A stretch of 64,000 bases of DNA from Nymphaea colorata (lineage: Eukaryota > Streptophyta > Magnoliopsida > Nymphaeales > Nymphaeaceae): contig NC_045145.1 in assembly GCF_008831285.2 (NCBI RefSeq), positions 24,054,802 to 24,118,801 on the forward strand, read 5' to 3'. The notes below the pieces were generated by a model. The model did no database searches and was not told where the DNA came from. It saw only the letters and a program-made list of their open reading frames with translations. Below, piece by piece: positions 11,350-23,440 of this stretch. The translations under genes were made by a program, and so were the position numbers. Position 1 is the first letter of the stretch, and each line of letters begins with the position of its first letter.

Positions 11350-11990
11350 TTCAAAAGGATGAACGTCCTGGGTGGCATATAGCAAATGGATCTTGCAGGA
11401 AACGACCGGCTTACAGTTACATGTCACCACTTTCTTCCTGCAGGGACGCTCTCTTCGCATGTAGTTTCTTTCTTTCTAGCGTCGGGTGCACCATTCGGGC
11501 ATGCCCTGCCAATTATTTCAATGGATCTATCAATAATTTTTGTTTGATTCTGGGCCTGACTCGAAAACTATGTAGCTAGGCGTTTGGTATGGGCATATAT
11601 GCAAGTACCAAGATGAGTTCCACACTGTCCATTTTCTCTCTCTTCTTTATGATATCAAATAATGAGTTGGTGTCAACGCTCTCCCTAACGCAGTGTCGCG
11701 AAGCCTATAATTTCCGGCGGTACAAGCTAATTATCTGTCTCATGATTTGGGAACACAAAAGGGGTCAGAGCCCTGGATTGGTCTCGAATAAAATCTGATT
11801 AACCGGGCCATTTTGTTGTCGACGTAGAAATATGTATACCAGGCATGTTTAGGATACATCTAGGATAATAGAAATATGTATACGAGTTACCTCAAGTATG
11901 AATACAATACCTGGATCCATAGTTCCTGACTTAACCCATTTCCAACACAATTTCGTTGCGTGGATTCGGTGTAACCTCCATAAGTCACAA
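11350..11990. other. Intergenic DNA between the complex I gene and the PPR duplication
   Basis: No recognisable coding region. The complex I transcript probably ends before about 11300. An ATAGAAATATGTATAC sequence is doubled near 11825 and 11868. Confidence 0.35.
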
Positions 11991-11994
11991 TCCA

Positions 11995-13001
11995 TCTTGG
12001 TCAGGCAACGCGGTGAGGTTGATCTCATCAACTTCCCATGAGCCTCAAAAATAGAACATGCTAAGCTGTTGTTTTGGTGCAGAGATGATCCGAAACTGCT
12101 TACCCAAACAATGCAGACCAAGGGACATGCTTATTATTTTAGCTTATTATTCTAATTTATGGATGTCAATGAATCAGATATATTCTTCTCTAAGATAGTT
12201 TTGTTCATTATTTTAATTTATTATTATAATTTAAGGATGTAGTTTTGTTCATTATTTTAATGTATTATTATAATTTAAGGATGTTAATGAATAATCAGAT
12301 ATACTCTTAAATCAAGATCGTTACCCTCGGCTTCCTGCGCAGCCTTTGCCCACCAACTATTTGTTTCTATACCACCTATACACATCATTGATTCAGGCCA
12401 GGGTAAAGTCCAACCTCTCTGATGATTCCTAAGAAGGACGTGTTGTACTGAGGCAACCAACCATGGGATAACCTATATTGGTGTCAATACTTTTCAGTCC
12501 ATCGTGTTATATGTTTTACTATTTAATATGGTTAGGGCACGGGTGACCCAGTGTGGCTGTTGGCCTCTCTCTCTATCATCTTCTCTTCCTCAGTACACGA
12601 GTCTGGTCACCAAAATCTTATGGCCCTTCACTCCTATCCCTCCTTGCACTGCACTGATGGAGGATGAGAGAAGTTGGTTCCGTACCGGAAACAAATCCAG
12701 TCTCGCATGAATTGGAGGACGAAGAAAGGGATGTTGCAGTGAGTTTCAAAGCGAGAAGCTGCCTGTGGTATATGGTTTGATGAAAACCGGCCAAGGAAAC
12801 CAATTAAGATGCTTAAGAACTCAGGATGTGTTCAGACTGTCATGCAACTATCAAGTTCGTGTCATGTTACCTGAAACTGGAACGCACATTCCACAATCTC
12901 AAGCAATGGCTATGTTCATATGGAGATTACTAGTGAAAATGCTCACTAGAACAAGAAGAGAATTTGTGTCGAAGTTGAAATCAAGTTAAGAATTCCGGCC
13001 A
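11995..13001 (+). pseudogene. Collapsed tandem copy of the downstream PPR-DYW gene
   Basis: Four collinear blocks match the intact gene and its flanks. 11995-12138 matches upstream sequence 13000-13145 (shared CCTCAAAAATAGAA and AAGGGACATGCT). About 12325-12430 matches coding 13338-13460 (shared GCCCA.CAACT.TTTGTTTCT and AAAGTCCAACCTC.CTGA). About 12625-12660 matches coding near 13446. 12665-12935 matches the DYW-domain coding at 14640-14925 (shared GCATGAATTGGAGGA and GTGGTATA.GGTTTGATGAA). The right end, 12940-13001, matches sequence after the real stop (14925-14985). The copy has frameshifts, stops, a deletion of most PPR repeats and an AT-rich insertion (12139-12310). It cannot encode a PPR protein. 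Confidence 0.85.
12197..12284. repeat. 44-bp two-copy tandem repeat inside the PPR pseudogene
   Basis: AGTTTTGTTCATTATTTTAA begins at 12197 and at 12241. The two 44-bp copies differ at about one base. They lie in the AT-rich insertion that interrupts the pseudogene. Confidence 0.85.
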
Positions 13002-13173
13002 CATCGGTGAGAATTGATCTCATCGGAGCTACTTTCCATGAACCTCAAAAATAGAATCATGCTAAACCAATTTTCCTGGTTCTGGGGTGACTGGAAACTT
13101 GGCGGCGCAGTTACCTGAAGAAAACAAGGGACATGCTCCTTATCCTGGTCATTTGGCAAGTATATTGGCTTTA

Positions 13174-14922
13174 ATGGATCCGATTTCCAGAGCCTACTCC
13201 TTAGCGCACCGATCCCTAGTTAGGGCTGGCCCTCACCTAAAACATCTGTACCAAGTCCATGCACACATGGTTGTTACTGGTCAGCACAGGAGCACCACAC
13301 TGCTTACCAAGCTGCTCACGCTTAGCTGCATGGCGGGCTGCACCTCAGCCTATGCCCATCAACTCTTTGTTTCTGTACCCTGCAAGGATGCATTTCTATA
13401 TACAACAGTTATTCGCGCCATGGCAAAGTCCAACCTCCCTGAGGATGCCCTTCATTCCTACTCCCTCATGCTCGGCTCTGGATTGGCACCCTCCTCTTTC
13501 ACTTTGACGGCCTCCATCAAGGCTTGTGCAGATCTGGCCATGCTCTTTGTTGGTCGTGCTGTTCATTCTCATGCTGTGACACGGGGTTTTAGATCAGATA
13601 GGTTTGTTCAGGCTGCTTTGGTTGCAATGTATGGTAAATGCGGTGATCTCATAACAGCGAGACAAGTGTTTGATGAAATGCCTGAGAAAAGTGTGATTGC
13701 TTGGAATGCGATGATTGCTGGATATGAGCAAAACGGGCTTGCTGCAGAGGCTGTTGTCATCTACGATAACATGGAACAAGCCAGAGTGGAGCCCGACCCA
13801 GCCACCATGGTTAGTGTGCTCTCTGCATGCTCTCAACTGGGTGCTTTGGATCTGGGGGAGCGGTTGCATGATCTCATCTTGAAGAAAGGAATTGCGATCA
13901 GCCTGACCCTGGGCACTGCGTTGATTGACATGTATGCACGGTGTGGCCGTGTTCACAAGGCACGGGCAGTGTTTGATAAAATGCAGCAAAAAAATGTGGT
14001 TGCCTGGACGGCCATGATTGCAGGGTATGGAATGCATGGCTTTGGACTGGAAGCTGTACAGGTGTTCAGCGAGATGAGGATTTCAGAAACAAGGCCAAAT
14101 GATGTAACATTCATTGCTGTGTTGTCTGCGTGTGCCCATGCGGGGTTGGTAAGCCATGGCCTGGATGCATTTAAATGCATGCAAAAGGATTACTACTTGA
14201 AACCAAGAGCTGAGCATCAGGTTTGCATGGTTGACATGCTTGGCCGAGCTGGGCATCTGGAAGAAGCAGTACAGTTCATTAATACAGACATACAAGGTGA
14301 AGTGCCAGCCGCAGTGTGGACAGCAATGCTTGGTGCATGCAAGATGCACAACAAGCTTGAACTAGGTGAAGAAGTTGCTGAGCATCTTCTCCAGGCAGAG
14401 CCCAATAATTCTGGACATTATGTGCTGCTATCCAACTTGTATGCAGCAGCAGGAAGAACGGACAAGGTGGAGATTGTGAGAAGTATGATGAAAAGCAGAG
14501 GACTAAAGAAGCAACCAGGATACAGCTTAATTGAAATTGGCAACCAAGCGCATCTGTTCTGCATGGGAGACAGGATACACCCAGAAACCATGGAGATACA
14601 TGCAGAGATGGAGGTGTTGATGTGGAAGTTGAGAGAAGTAGGTTATATACCGGAAACAGATTCAGTCTTGCATGAATTGGAGGAAGAAGAAAGGGAAGTT
14701 GCAGTAATGTTTCACAGTGAGAAGCTGGCTGTGGTATACGGTTTGATGAAGACCAGTCATGAAAAACCAATTAGGATACTTAAGAACCTCAGAATGTGCT
14801 CAGATTGTCATACAGCCATGAAGTTTGTATCAGTGATATCTGAAAGAGAAATAACTATAAGAGATAAGCACAGGTTCCACCATTTCAAGCAAGGACTATG
14901 TTCATGTAGAGACTATTGGTGA
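13174..14922 (+). CDS. PPR protein of the PLS-E-DYW class, At2g33760/PCMP-H6-like (582 aa, intronless)
   Basis: Single exon from ATG at 13174 to TGA. The open frame extends upstream to 13087 only through non-ATG codons, and the chosen ATG gives the family-like N-terminus. The N-terminal 'LVRAGPHLKHLYQVHAHMVVTG' is followed by several P, L and S repeats (for example DRFVQAALVAMYGKCGDLI, KSVIAWNAMIAGYEQNGL, NVVAWTAMIAGYGMHG). Next come the E/E+ region (VWTAMLGACKMHN, GHYVLLSNLYAAAGR, GYSLIEI) and a complete DYW domain. The DYW domain has the deaminase-like HSE motif, the CSDCH zinc motif and a C-terminal CRDYW. DYW proteins generally bind organellar transcripts and carry out C-to-U editing in chloroplasts or mitochondria. 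The RNA target is unknown, and no clear transit peptide can be read by eye. A decayed tandem copy lies directly upstream. Confidence 0.95.
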   Translation: MDPISRAYSLAHRSLVRAGPHLKHLYQVHAHMVVTGQHRSTTLLTKLLTLSCMAGCTSAYAHQLFVSVPCKDAFLYTTVIRAMAKSNLPEDALHSYSLMLGSGLAPSSFTLTASIKACADLAMLFVGRAVHSHAVTRGFRSDRFVQAALVAMYGKCGDLITARQVFDEMPEKSVIAWNAMIAGYEQNGLAAEAVVIYDNMEQARVEPDPATMVSVLSACSQLGALDLGERLHDLILKKGIAISLTLGTALIDMYARCGRVHKARAVFDKMQQKNVVAWTAMIAGYGMHGFGLEAVQVFSEMRISETRPNDVTFIAVLSACAHAGLVSHGLDAFKCMQKDYYLKPRAEHQVCMVDMLGRAGHLEEAVQFINTDIQGEVPAAVWTAMLGACKMHNKLELGEEVAEHLLQAEPNNSGHYVLLSNLYAAAGRTDKVEIVRSMMKSRGLKKQPGYSLIEIGNQAHLFCMGDRIHPETMEIHAEMEVLMWKLREVGYIPETDSVLHELEEEEREVAVMFHSEKLAVVYGLMKTSHEKPIRILKNLRMCSDCHTAMKFVSVISEREITIRDKHRFHHFKQGLCSCRDYW

Positions 14923-14999
14923 AAATGTTCACTAGAAACAGAAGTGAATCTGTGTTGAGATTGAAATCAATTTAAGATTTCCAGCAACTCAATATAGCC

Positions 15000-17380
15000 G
15001 GTGTTTCAACTTCTGGACATTCGTTGTGGGAAAATTGAAGATAATGTAGGCATCAGGAAAAATCCAGCGAAATTTTCTAGGAAAGCAGAAAAAGATCCTC
15101 ACGTCTCTAGAAATACAAGTTAGAATCAACAGGTGAATAAACTGATGAATGATGACTGGTACACTCTTACTGCAAATTTTAAATACAACCATGGAATAGT
15201 ACTGACCAACCATAAGTGGTTTGGTGGACATTCACCCTGGATGCCCTCATGCTATTTGTTCAATTCCCCTTAGGTTCAGAATGAACCATGGGGGATATGA
15301 AGCATTAGTTTGGAGCAGTCGAATCTTGATCTTGGTTGATCTTGGTCATCTGGAAAAAGAGCAAGCAGCAATTGTCTGATGAACAAGATGTGCAATACGT
15401 ATTACTATTCATTAACAATATTTTTAATTGTGAGTGAATGCCATTCGGGCAAGAGTTTGTTGTCAAATTTCAATGGCTTCATGCACGGTTAAACTCTCCT
15501 CAAGGTCTCTTTTAGTGTACGGATAACCAAAATAAGTGTCTCATGATCTCAATTTGATGGGAAAACAGCAGTTTTCAAAGGGCTAGTGTTTTTGCCTTCA
15601 TGAACAGGGTTGCTAGGTTTGTCTATTCGAAGATCTTTGCTCCTGCAATAACTTGCATCATGCTTTCACACCTGAAGCTGGTCTTTGCTACCTAGGTAAG
15701 TTGTTGAGAGTCTCAAGTCTGCTGATTACAGGAAGTGCGTCACTTTCGATTTCCGCATGGAAAGAAGTAGATTTATTGAATTTCCCTTGAACTATTTCCT
15801 CAAGTTCGCAATCATCGGAAATATGACTAGGATAGGAATTGAAGCTGATGTGATAGAAGATGCTGATGGAACAATATGTGCCATTTGCAGAAACTGTGCA
15901 TGTTCCATAAACGTAAATTGTAGTAGAAGTCATGCACCTGTAATAGATTTGAATCTGACTGGTCATTTGATAAAAAAAAAAAAATTTGCCAAACAAGTGA
16001 AAAAAAAAGTTGTGATGGAATTGTAGAAACAATCAGGGCTGTTGGTATCATGAGATATGTGGAGTGAATACTTTAGAACTGCATCAATTAGATACGAGAG
16101 TTTCCTTAAGATAATTACTGATTTTGGTGTGATAGAAAAGGATATTCCCTATTTTGTTGAAAATCCCTTTTGCCGTATTGCATCTTGTAACATACTTGTA
16201 ATCAAATGAATTGCCTCAGCTTGGTTAAATCTTTTAACAGGCTGTGTGGATTTAAACACGGGTTTTTCTCATATATGAACCTTAGTTTAAGATGTGACGT
16301 GCAATCAGATGAGATTTATCTGCGTCCTGTCAGATTTTTATTTGGAATTGAACCATATATCACATATTTGTGTTGCAGCCCTTTGAATTCATGGAACTCT
16401 TTCCAGCCAAGTTCCCTTTTTCAGGGTTCATTTCTTTATCCTTTTCTGCTGATGAACAAACCGTAGCCAGGATTATTCACTTGAGAAGTACATCTTGTGA
16501 GGAAAACCATTCCCGTTGCGGACCCTTTGTCGGACAAATAATCTAGAAACTGGCTCATTAATCATGAAAAAATACGTACTCTCTAATGCTCTAAGCTAGT
16601 TTAGATAGTGCTAGCTATTTTCTCGACAATATACGATGTTTTAATCTGAGATTGAATAACCTGGTCTTTCATACTATAAATCTTGCCAATCACACATTTG
16701 ACATTTGACATTACACATATGGTTGCTTGGTTATAGTGGGGTTTTACATTACGGGGCTACGGTAAAGAATCACCTTATCATACTATTTTTTAGACGAGAA
16801 AGGTTCAAAGCGTTGATTCTATGCATGTCAACTCCCGTATCATCACTAACTACTTGTGGATGTTGTGCTTATGAGTTGATTCACGCGAGCTACCTATTTC
16901 TTATGAGGCAAATCAGGTTATATTCATTCCTAGTTTTCTTAGAAGGCAAATCAGGTTATGTACTTCAGATACGAGCAGATCACTTCTGTTCCACATTTTC
17001 AATGCACCTACGAACTGAATCTACAACAGATCTGTCCTCAATTTGTCACATATTTCAGTCCAAAGGGAAATAGATGTTTATTTAGTGCTTGGAGGTCCTT
17101 CAATCCAGCCTATTGATTTTCTTCCATTTCTTTTGTGAGAGCTCCTACAATGATCATGAAAAAAGAAGCGCATCATAGATCGATGTAACAGTAAAGATAC
17201 AGAACATAACTCACCTTGAGGATACCAACTAGAATCTAACGTTGGTGGAAGTCTAGTGCAAGGCCTTTCAACAGAATTTCAAGTAAATGGTAAAGCACAA
17301 GGCACGTTAGGAATAGCTGGAGATAAATTATGTAAGAAAACAACAAAATTTTCCTTTTCTTAATCATTTTCTCCATATAT
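15000..17380. other. Gene-poor DNA downstream of the PPR gene
   Basis: It starts with the probable PPR 3' untranslated region. Several short open frames (15757-16026, 16206-16466, 16705-17073) have no recognisable domain or splice pattern. GGCAAATCAGGTTAT occurs twice, 35 bp apart (16908 and 16943). Confidence 0.4.
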
Positions 17381-18920
17381 TTATAAGTTTGAAAAGAAAA
17401 GAACCAGACTCTGATGCAAGGATTGAATTTATGACCCCTTTAATTTTCGATCAAAGGCTTGATTTGAAACGGCAGGTACTAGACCCCCAGGCTGAGAACA
17501 AAAACTATAGAAAAAATTGTGAATTGGTACTGGATTTGTTAAAATTGGCACTGGATTTGTTAAAATTCTGTATTTTTTCGTTTCCTTATTTTTGTCTCAT
17601 TTATTATGAATTGAATTAATGTCAAAATTACCAGCCCGCGCTTCAACCATTGGTGGTCGGAAAATGCTTCACATGCTATTTGGTGCCCATCACAAGGGCA
17701 TTGTCATCCATTCAAATTTGTGTCATTTTTTACATTTTGTCTTTTATAAGAAAGAAGGTATTTTAGTTTTTTATATTCAAGGTTATTTTTGTCATTTGGT
17801 TTCAAAGCAGGGAGTGTTGATTTTTTGAGACTGACTAGAAGTAGGCTAGCTGACTAAGCTTGCGAAATTAAAGTTTCTAAATTTTGAATAGCGCCAAGTA
17901 TCATTTTTCAAAAAATTTATATAGAATAAGTATGAAAAAAAAATTAAAAAAAAATTGAGGTAAAGTGAGGGCCCAACCCCTGCGTAAAGACATGGCGCAA
18001 TTTTCTTAACCCGCAAAGGCCAGATACGTCTTTCTGAGGCAAACAAAAGCTGCCTCAGGAAGTCCTCAGATCCACGTTATATCAGCTTACTGGTAGAAAA
18101 TATAAACTGTCAAAAAAATAACTAAAAGAGAGGAAGAGTTGAGGTAGAGGAATCTCGATCTGCCCTTTACTTTTGGAGTGGAGTAGGTTGTGCTTACTGT
18201 CTCCTCTCCCCACCATTATTTACAATGGCCAAGACTCATATTATATTGCATGCAACTGCAGCTACAAGAGTTGGTGGAAGTTGAACTAGCGATTACATTG
18301 TACGCACCACCTAATCAACAATAATCACTTTTACGCACTGATTAAAGTTATCTATTATTTTTACCTCGGGAAAGATTGAACTCTCCTTTTCTTTTTCCCC
18401 TTGCCCGTATGTATCACTCAAATAACGTATATCGAATATATGTAAGTGTTATGGTTAATAAAACATTATAAGCGTGCCCATCAATTTGAATTCATGGGAA
18501 AAACGATTATCAAGATTTCTTATATAGAGTAAGTGAGCGCTGGCCCGATGTATACAGCAGGCTGTGGACCTGCCGGAGAGGACAGTCCGATCAACATTCC
18601 GATCGGGCGGCCTTCTTTAAACTTTTTTATTCACTTTTGTCCTTCCTCAATCGTGCGGGCAGGTAAAAAGGAAGGGAAGGCCGCCGGCAACAGGGGAGAC
18701 ATCCAGCATGGAAGAAGGTGATGTAGAGAGAGAGAGGGAAAAGGGAGCCGGCGAGAGGGAGAGAGAAACTGGGAAAACAATGTAAAGAGGATTATCGTTA
18801 GAGCCATCCAATGAAACGATGGGTAGCCTTAAGATTCTCCAACCATGGCTCCTTTAGATGTCTCACATACAAAGCCCAACCCAATGTATTTGAGACATTT
18901 GGATGGACAAATGGTTGGAT
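17381..18920. other. Intergenic DNA, no gene seen
   Basis: AT-rich with short unsupported frames. A 21-bp unit (TGG.ACTGGATTTGTTAAAATT) is tandemly doubled at 17525-17566. The 18540-18770 part is richer in G and C, ends in a GA-rich run (18725-18775), and shows no conserved protein. Confidence 0.4.
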
Positions 18921-19093
18921 GATATATATATATATATATATAGGATTCTAAATTATTCATAGTCATTCAATCATTTAACTAGAATTATTCATCTGAAGCA
19001 TATCATCAGTCTGTGAGTTAATATTAAATCACGAAAATAACTATTCAAACAGTCATAAATAGATACTTAGGTGACTCTACAATGTCAGAGTCA

Positions 19094-19124
<31 letters not shown>

Positions 19125-19357
19125 GGATTTCTGTATTGATTTGTTTGTCTCTCACAATGCACCATTCACCACGGTGCATTTAATCACATTCTCTATTACA
19201 TTGTCCGGTCTTAGATGAAATTCAAGATGGTTACAAAATTTTACTCTCTCTCTCTTTCTCCATATATATATATATATATAGGTTGAAGGCATCAAGAGGC
19301 TGGAGAAATCTATGTTATAAATATATTAACAAGTTTGTATATATGTATATCCAATGG

Positions 19358-19393
<36 letters not shown>
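18921..19393. repeat. Cluster of TA and GA microsatellites
   Basis: Four simple-sequence tracts lie within 480 bp: (TA)n at 18921-18942, 19098-19124 and 19262-19280, and a GT tract running into (GA)n at 19359-19393. Slippage-prone sequence explains the short Leu/Ser and Arg/Glu open frames seen across it. Confidence 0.9.
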
Positions 19394-22290
19394 CCAAATT
19401 GGCATTTCGCATGAACCATCGATTAATGTTCAGATTTGAATGTTTAATTAATGTTGCAGGGGAGGGTGGAAGAGTGCCATCTAAGCCACGTGAAGGGCTC
19501 ATGCATGCCGACATGCATAGATCCGTAAGCACACACATGCGCGCGCACACGCTTGCTGCTGGCCGTACCATAATAAAAAAAAGTGAAGGGAAAATAAATG
19601 CTTGTTTTTAAAGGAAAAGGGCAACCTGTCTTAGTGATGAAGGCATGCCACGTATCATTGGCGCCACTTCATGCTTGTCGGGAGCAAAAAGGCTCTGCCC
19701 GTACTTCCCCGGCCTTTTTCTTCTAGGTTCGGTAGACCCGTCCGGGTCGGATTCGGATCAGCTTCAAATCCAAGACCAACTGGAAAACAATTCGGTCCTT
19801 GGCTGAAGTATTATATGCCATTGATTTTATATTTGAACATTAAAACCTTGTTATTGTTGTTATTTTAATCCAAATCTGACTTTTGGCCTTCAATTAATTT
19901 CACAATTAAGTGCAGAAAATATTCACTTTGGAGTTTTTACAAAATGGTGTTTGAGAATTCTTCAAACGCTTTGAAATGGTTGATATTTAATACTGGGTAG
20001 TGAAGTCTTCTTTGTTTTCTTTCAAGACAGGTTTGGTGAAAATTAAGCTTATAGTAAACTGCTTAGTTTAAAAGTCAATGCAGTTTGGATCTACCAGTCT
20101 CGATTTTACAAGATTTCTTCTTATTGTTAGAGGATGGTTAGGTGATTCTTTTATCAGCTTTTTATAAAAACAATTCAACAAAGACATGTTTCAGTTTTCT
20201 ATGTATTAATTTGAGCTATTAAATGAAAGGAAAAGAACACAATGCAACAAGCAGCCGTTATATATGCTTAATTGTTTTACATATTGAAAGAAATTTGTGT
20301 TGGAAACCTCTTCCTTGTCACGTTTCCTGGACCTATCTTTCTTTTCAAGTCTCAGATCTTCCACCAGGAGAATCATTGTCCTTGATTCAGAAAAAATGGA
20401 AGATTATTGAAAGAATTCCTTTAAGCTACTAAAAACTTTAATTAACCCAATCCATAAGCAACACACAAAATGACGAGAGGTCTCGAAGCAATCCTGAACC
20501 TTAAAGGCGGGGAGAAAGGGAATGGCCTAGATTATAGTTCTGCTTGATTTCCCTCACATGCAATCCCTCCACATAAGTATTTAATTGATCATCGCTTCCT
20601 TCCATTGGAAAAAAGAATTCAATACCATCAACTCAAATATGCATATACATATTCCGAAGATTAGAGATTGTTTTTTTGAAAACTTTTAGAAAACGGGTCC
20701 ATAACAATTTGAATAGATCCGCAGACTTTGGAATACTCACCTGGATAACTTATCTCCTTTTACTGGGTTATAAAAGTCCCCATTCGTGATAATGTAACTA
20801 TTTTGCTGTGTTTGTAGGATGCCTCGAAAATGAATTAAACTATATGAAACGGGATTTTCTCCGGTAAAAAACCCCATGGTTCTAGTGGAATAAACACAAG
20901 GTGACCTATGGAGGAAAAACACCAAAGTAAACTAGTACCAATATTCTCGTCAAGGCCGTATTTTTCCCATCGGTTACAATTTTCCAGGACTGAGAAGTCC
21001 CCGTGGACCCGAAATTCTTTGCTCAATAACGTGTCTTGCTTTCAAAGTCATGAGAAGTGCTACTGTACTATAGACGCTTACTTCAATGAATTAACGAATG
21101 CGAATTATTATTGGAGTGGATTAATGACCAAGCTTTAAAAAGAAATAGATTTTGCACTTCAATGATCTATTAGTTTTCCTACTTGTGACTTCCTTATATT
21201 CATGCAATATTTGTGGATTATTGAACTTTGAAATTCGATAGTCCTGTCCCCAAATGTTAGGCCATCTTCCCTAGCTACCAACTAAAAGATAATGCTTCAA
21301 AGAGCTGTTCAATAAATCTAAGCACACCATGTATAGAAAAATTTCCTGAATTTTTTGAATGTATATATCGCAGTTCATACTATGCGTGTTGTTAGACCCT
21401 TTTCCTTTTATCAAGTTTGGGTGATATGGCAAAAAAATGCTTAAGCATAGATTTCTATATTAAAACGTCTGTTTCTATATGTGCAGTGAAAAATCTTGAA
21501 GGGGATTGGTGCGAGCGAGGGCAGATAAGCGATCAGTTTTCATTTCAAATTCTCAAAGCGTCTGTGTTGCAAAATAGGGACATCGATATGCAAGTTGAAA
21601 CGAGACGCTGCTCCAAGATACCGAATACAGGCATGGTACTTTAGTGAGACGCAAAGAAATGTGAGGGCTTCGGTCTGCTTGTTGAACATTAGGATGAAAT
21701 ACTCTTTCTCACCTACCATTTAGACAGTGGAACAAAAGAAATAAAAAATTGAGCATATTTTTGTTGTTTTACCAAGCTTGAGTGTGTTTGTAAGATTTTC
21801 TTTTTTGTCATTTTTCAAATCTTTTAAATACTTTTTTACGTACACCCACATCCCCAAAACAGAGACATTATTTAAACCCACTTTTAATTAATATCATACT
21901 TACCTGCCCAGTTCGATCGAAGAACACTTGAAACTTGACTTTCTTTTTGTGGGCAGGAGGGCGACCCGATATTTGTGGTACAGAATCCAACTTCAAGCTC
22001 GACCTTCCATCATAAACAATTTTTTTCCCTGGAAAAAGAATCCACCAAACCTTCAATCTACTTTGAGAATCCGACCCATTTGATCCCTAGCTACCCTGTA
22101 AGATCTAAGATGGTTGTAATTGTATAAACGCAAACTTAAGCTTCCACAATATAATTAATGGCGGAACAAACTGATTGGTTCAGTAGTTGACTAAACCCCT
22201 CAAAATATATGCACTTACTTTCATGCTCTGTGTGTAAGCATATTAACAAGATCTGTTCAATTATTCCAATTTATGTTTGACTAGTCTTCC
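19394..22290. other. Intergenic DNA, no gene seen
   Basis: No recognisable coding exon. A G-box-like GCCACGTG at about 19482 and CATGCATG-type RY motifs near 19501-19516 lie together, but no gene follows within 8 kb, so they carry no clear meaning. The longer frames (20223-20432, 20908-21138, 21417-21644) lack family features. Confidence 0.4.
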
Positions 22291-22293
22291 CCT

Positions 22294-22407
<114 letters not shown>

Positions 22408-22950
22408 TTATTTAATTATTTATTTGTTTGACATCTTGCTACAGTGAAAAAAATGGCATGATGCGCTTTGAGGAATGGAGAATATTTAATTTGAGGGGGC
22501 AGCATGAATCGTGCTAAATATGATTGTTATTGGTTAAAGAAAGAAACTAATTTATTAAAAATAGCAATCATATAGAGCTAACCATTTAAAAGTATTACTA
22601 TTATTGATTTTATCTTCAGAGAGTTGTTAACCTTTACTTATTCAATGCCTCGTGAGGCGAGCTAATAATTCACGGAGACAAGCAATCTTACGGTGAACTT
22701 ATTTCTCTAAAGACTCTACACCGGTTGAATTTGGATAGTGCCGGTAGGTCAAGCCAAGTAACTCAGACGCTGCCACGTTTAAGAAGAACTTTTGTTATAT
22801 CAATATTAAAAGAATCCATATATTATGAAACTGACACAAACAGAATAGCATAGAAAAAGAGATTAAAATTTTTTAAAAAGTATGGGTAATCTGAACCTTA
22901 TAATTTATTTCCGGGGTGTAAATTGTGAAACTCAAATTAAAATATGTATT

Positions 22951-23215
22951 GTAAGTCCATTCAAGCTCTAAAACAAGCAAAAACTTTAGAAATATAAATG
23001 TATTATCTTGATAGGTTTTGATGATAGTACTGTAAGTCCATTCAAGATCTAAAACAAGCAAAAACTTTAGAGATATAAATGTATGATCTCTGAAAGGTTT
23101 GATATAGTATTGTAAGTCCATTTAAGCTCTAACTGTAAGTCCATTCAAACTCTAAAACAAGCAAAAACTTTAAAGATATAAATGTATGATCTTGAGAGGT
23201 TTCATTATCATCTTC
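22951..23215. repeat. Tandem repeat, about 80-bp units (three full, one truncated)
   Basis: Units begin with GTAAGTCCATT.AA at 22951, 23032, 23112 (truncated to about 23 bp) and 23135. The full units share AAACAAGCAAAAACTTTA and ATATAAATGTAT.ATCT and are about 80 bp long. Substitutions between units suggest the array is not very recent. Confidence 0.9.
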
Positions 23216-23296
23216 CAAACGTGTCCTTCTATTATTTGCATAACAAGTATCAAGAAATCAAGAAATTATGATTCAGACACAATTCATATTGGATTG

Positions 23297-23440
23297 GATC
23301 AAGAAAATTGTGCTAGGACCAAGAGACTTTATCATTCACTAGACACCGTAAAACCTTAATTCCCATTTTGGATCAGATCAAGAAAATTGTGCTAGGATCG
23401 AGAGACTTTGTCATTAGCTAGACACCGTAAAACCTTAATT
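23297..23440. repeat. Two-copy direct repeat, period 79 bp
   Basis: GATCAAGAAAATTGTGCTAG starts at 23297 and 23376. Both copies continue through GAGACTTT.TCATT and TAGACACCGTAAAACCTTAA. It lies directly next to the 80-bp array but has an unrelated unit. Confidence 0.9.

Noticed and set aside
13087-13173. Upstream extension of the PPR frame from a GTG codon
   Set aside because: Nuclear plant genes start at ATG, and the ATG at 13174 gives the N-terminus expected for the family. The upstream part also has a counterpart in the non-coding flank of the pseudogene copy.
13594-14770. Several minus-strand open frames over the PPR gene
   Set aside because: They are antisense shadows of the coding sequence, with no domain and no splice structure.
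22873-23121. Minus-strand frame with internally repeated peptide
   Set aside because: The peptide repeat is explained by the 80-bp DNA tandem array, and there is no other coding evidence.
22951-23440. Possible CRISPR-like repeat array
   Set aside because: Units are long contiguous tandem repeats without unique spacers, in a plant nuclear genome.
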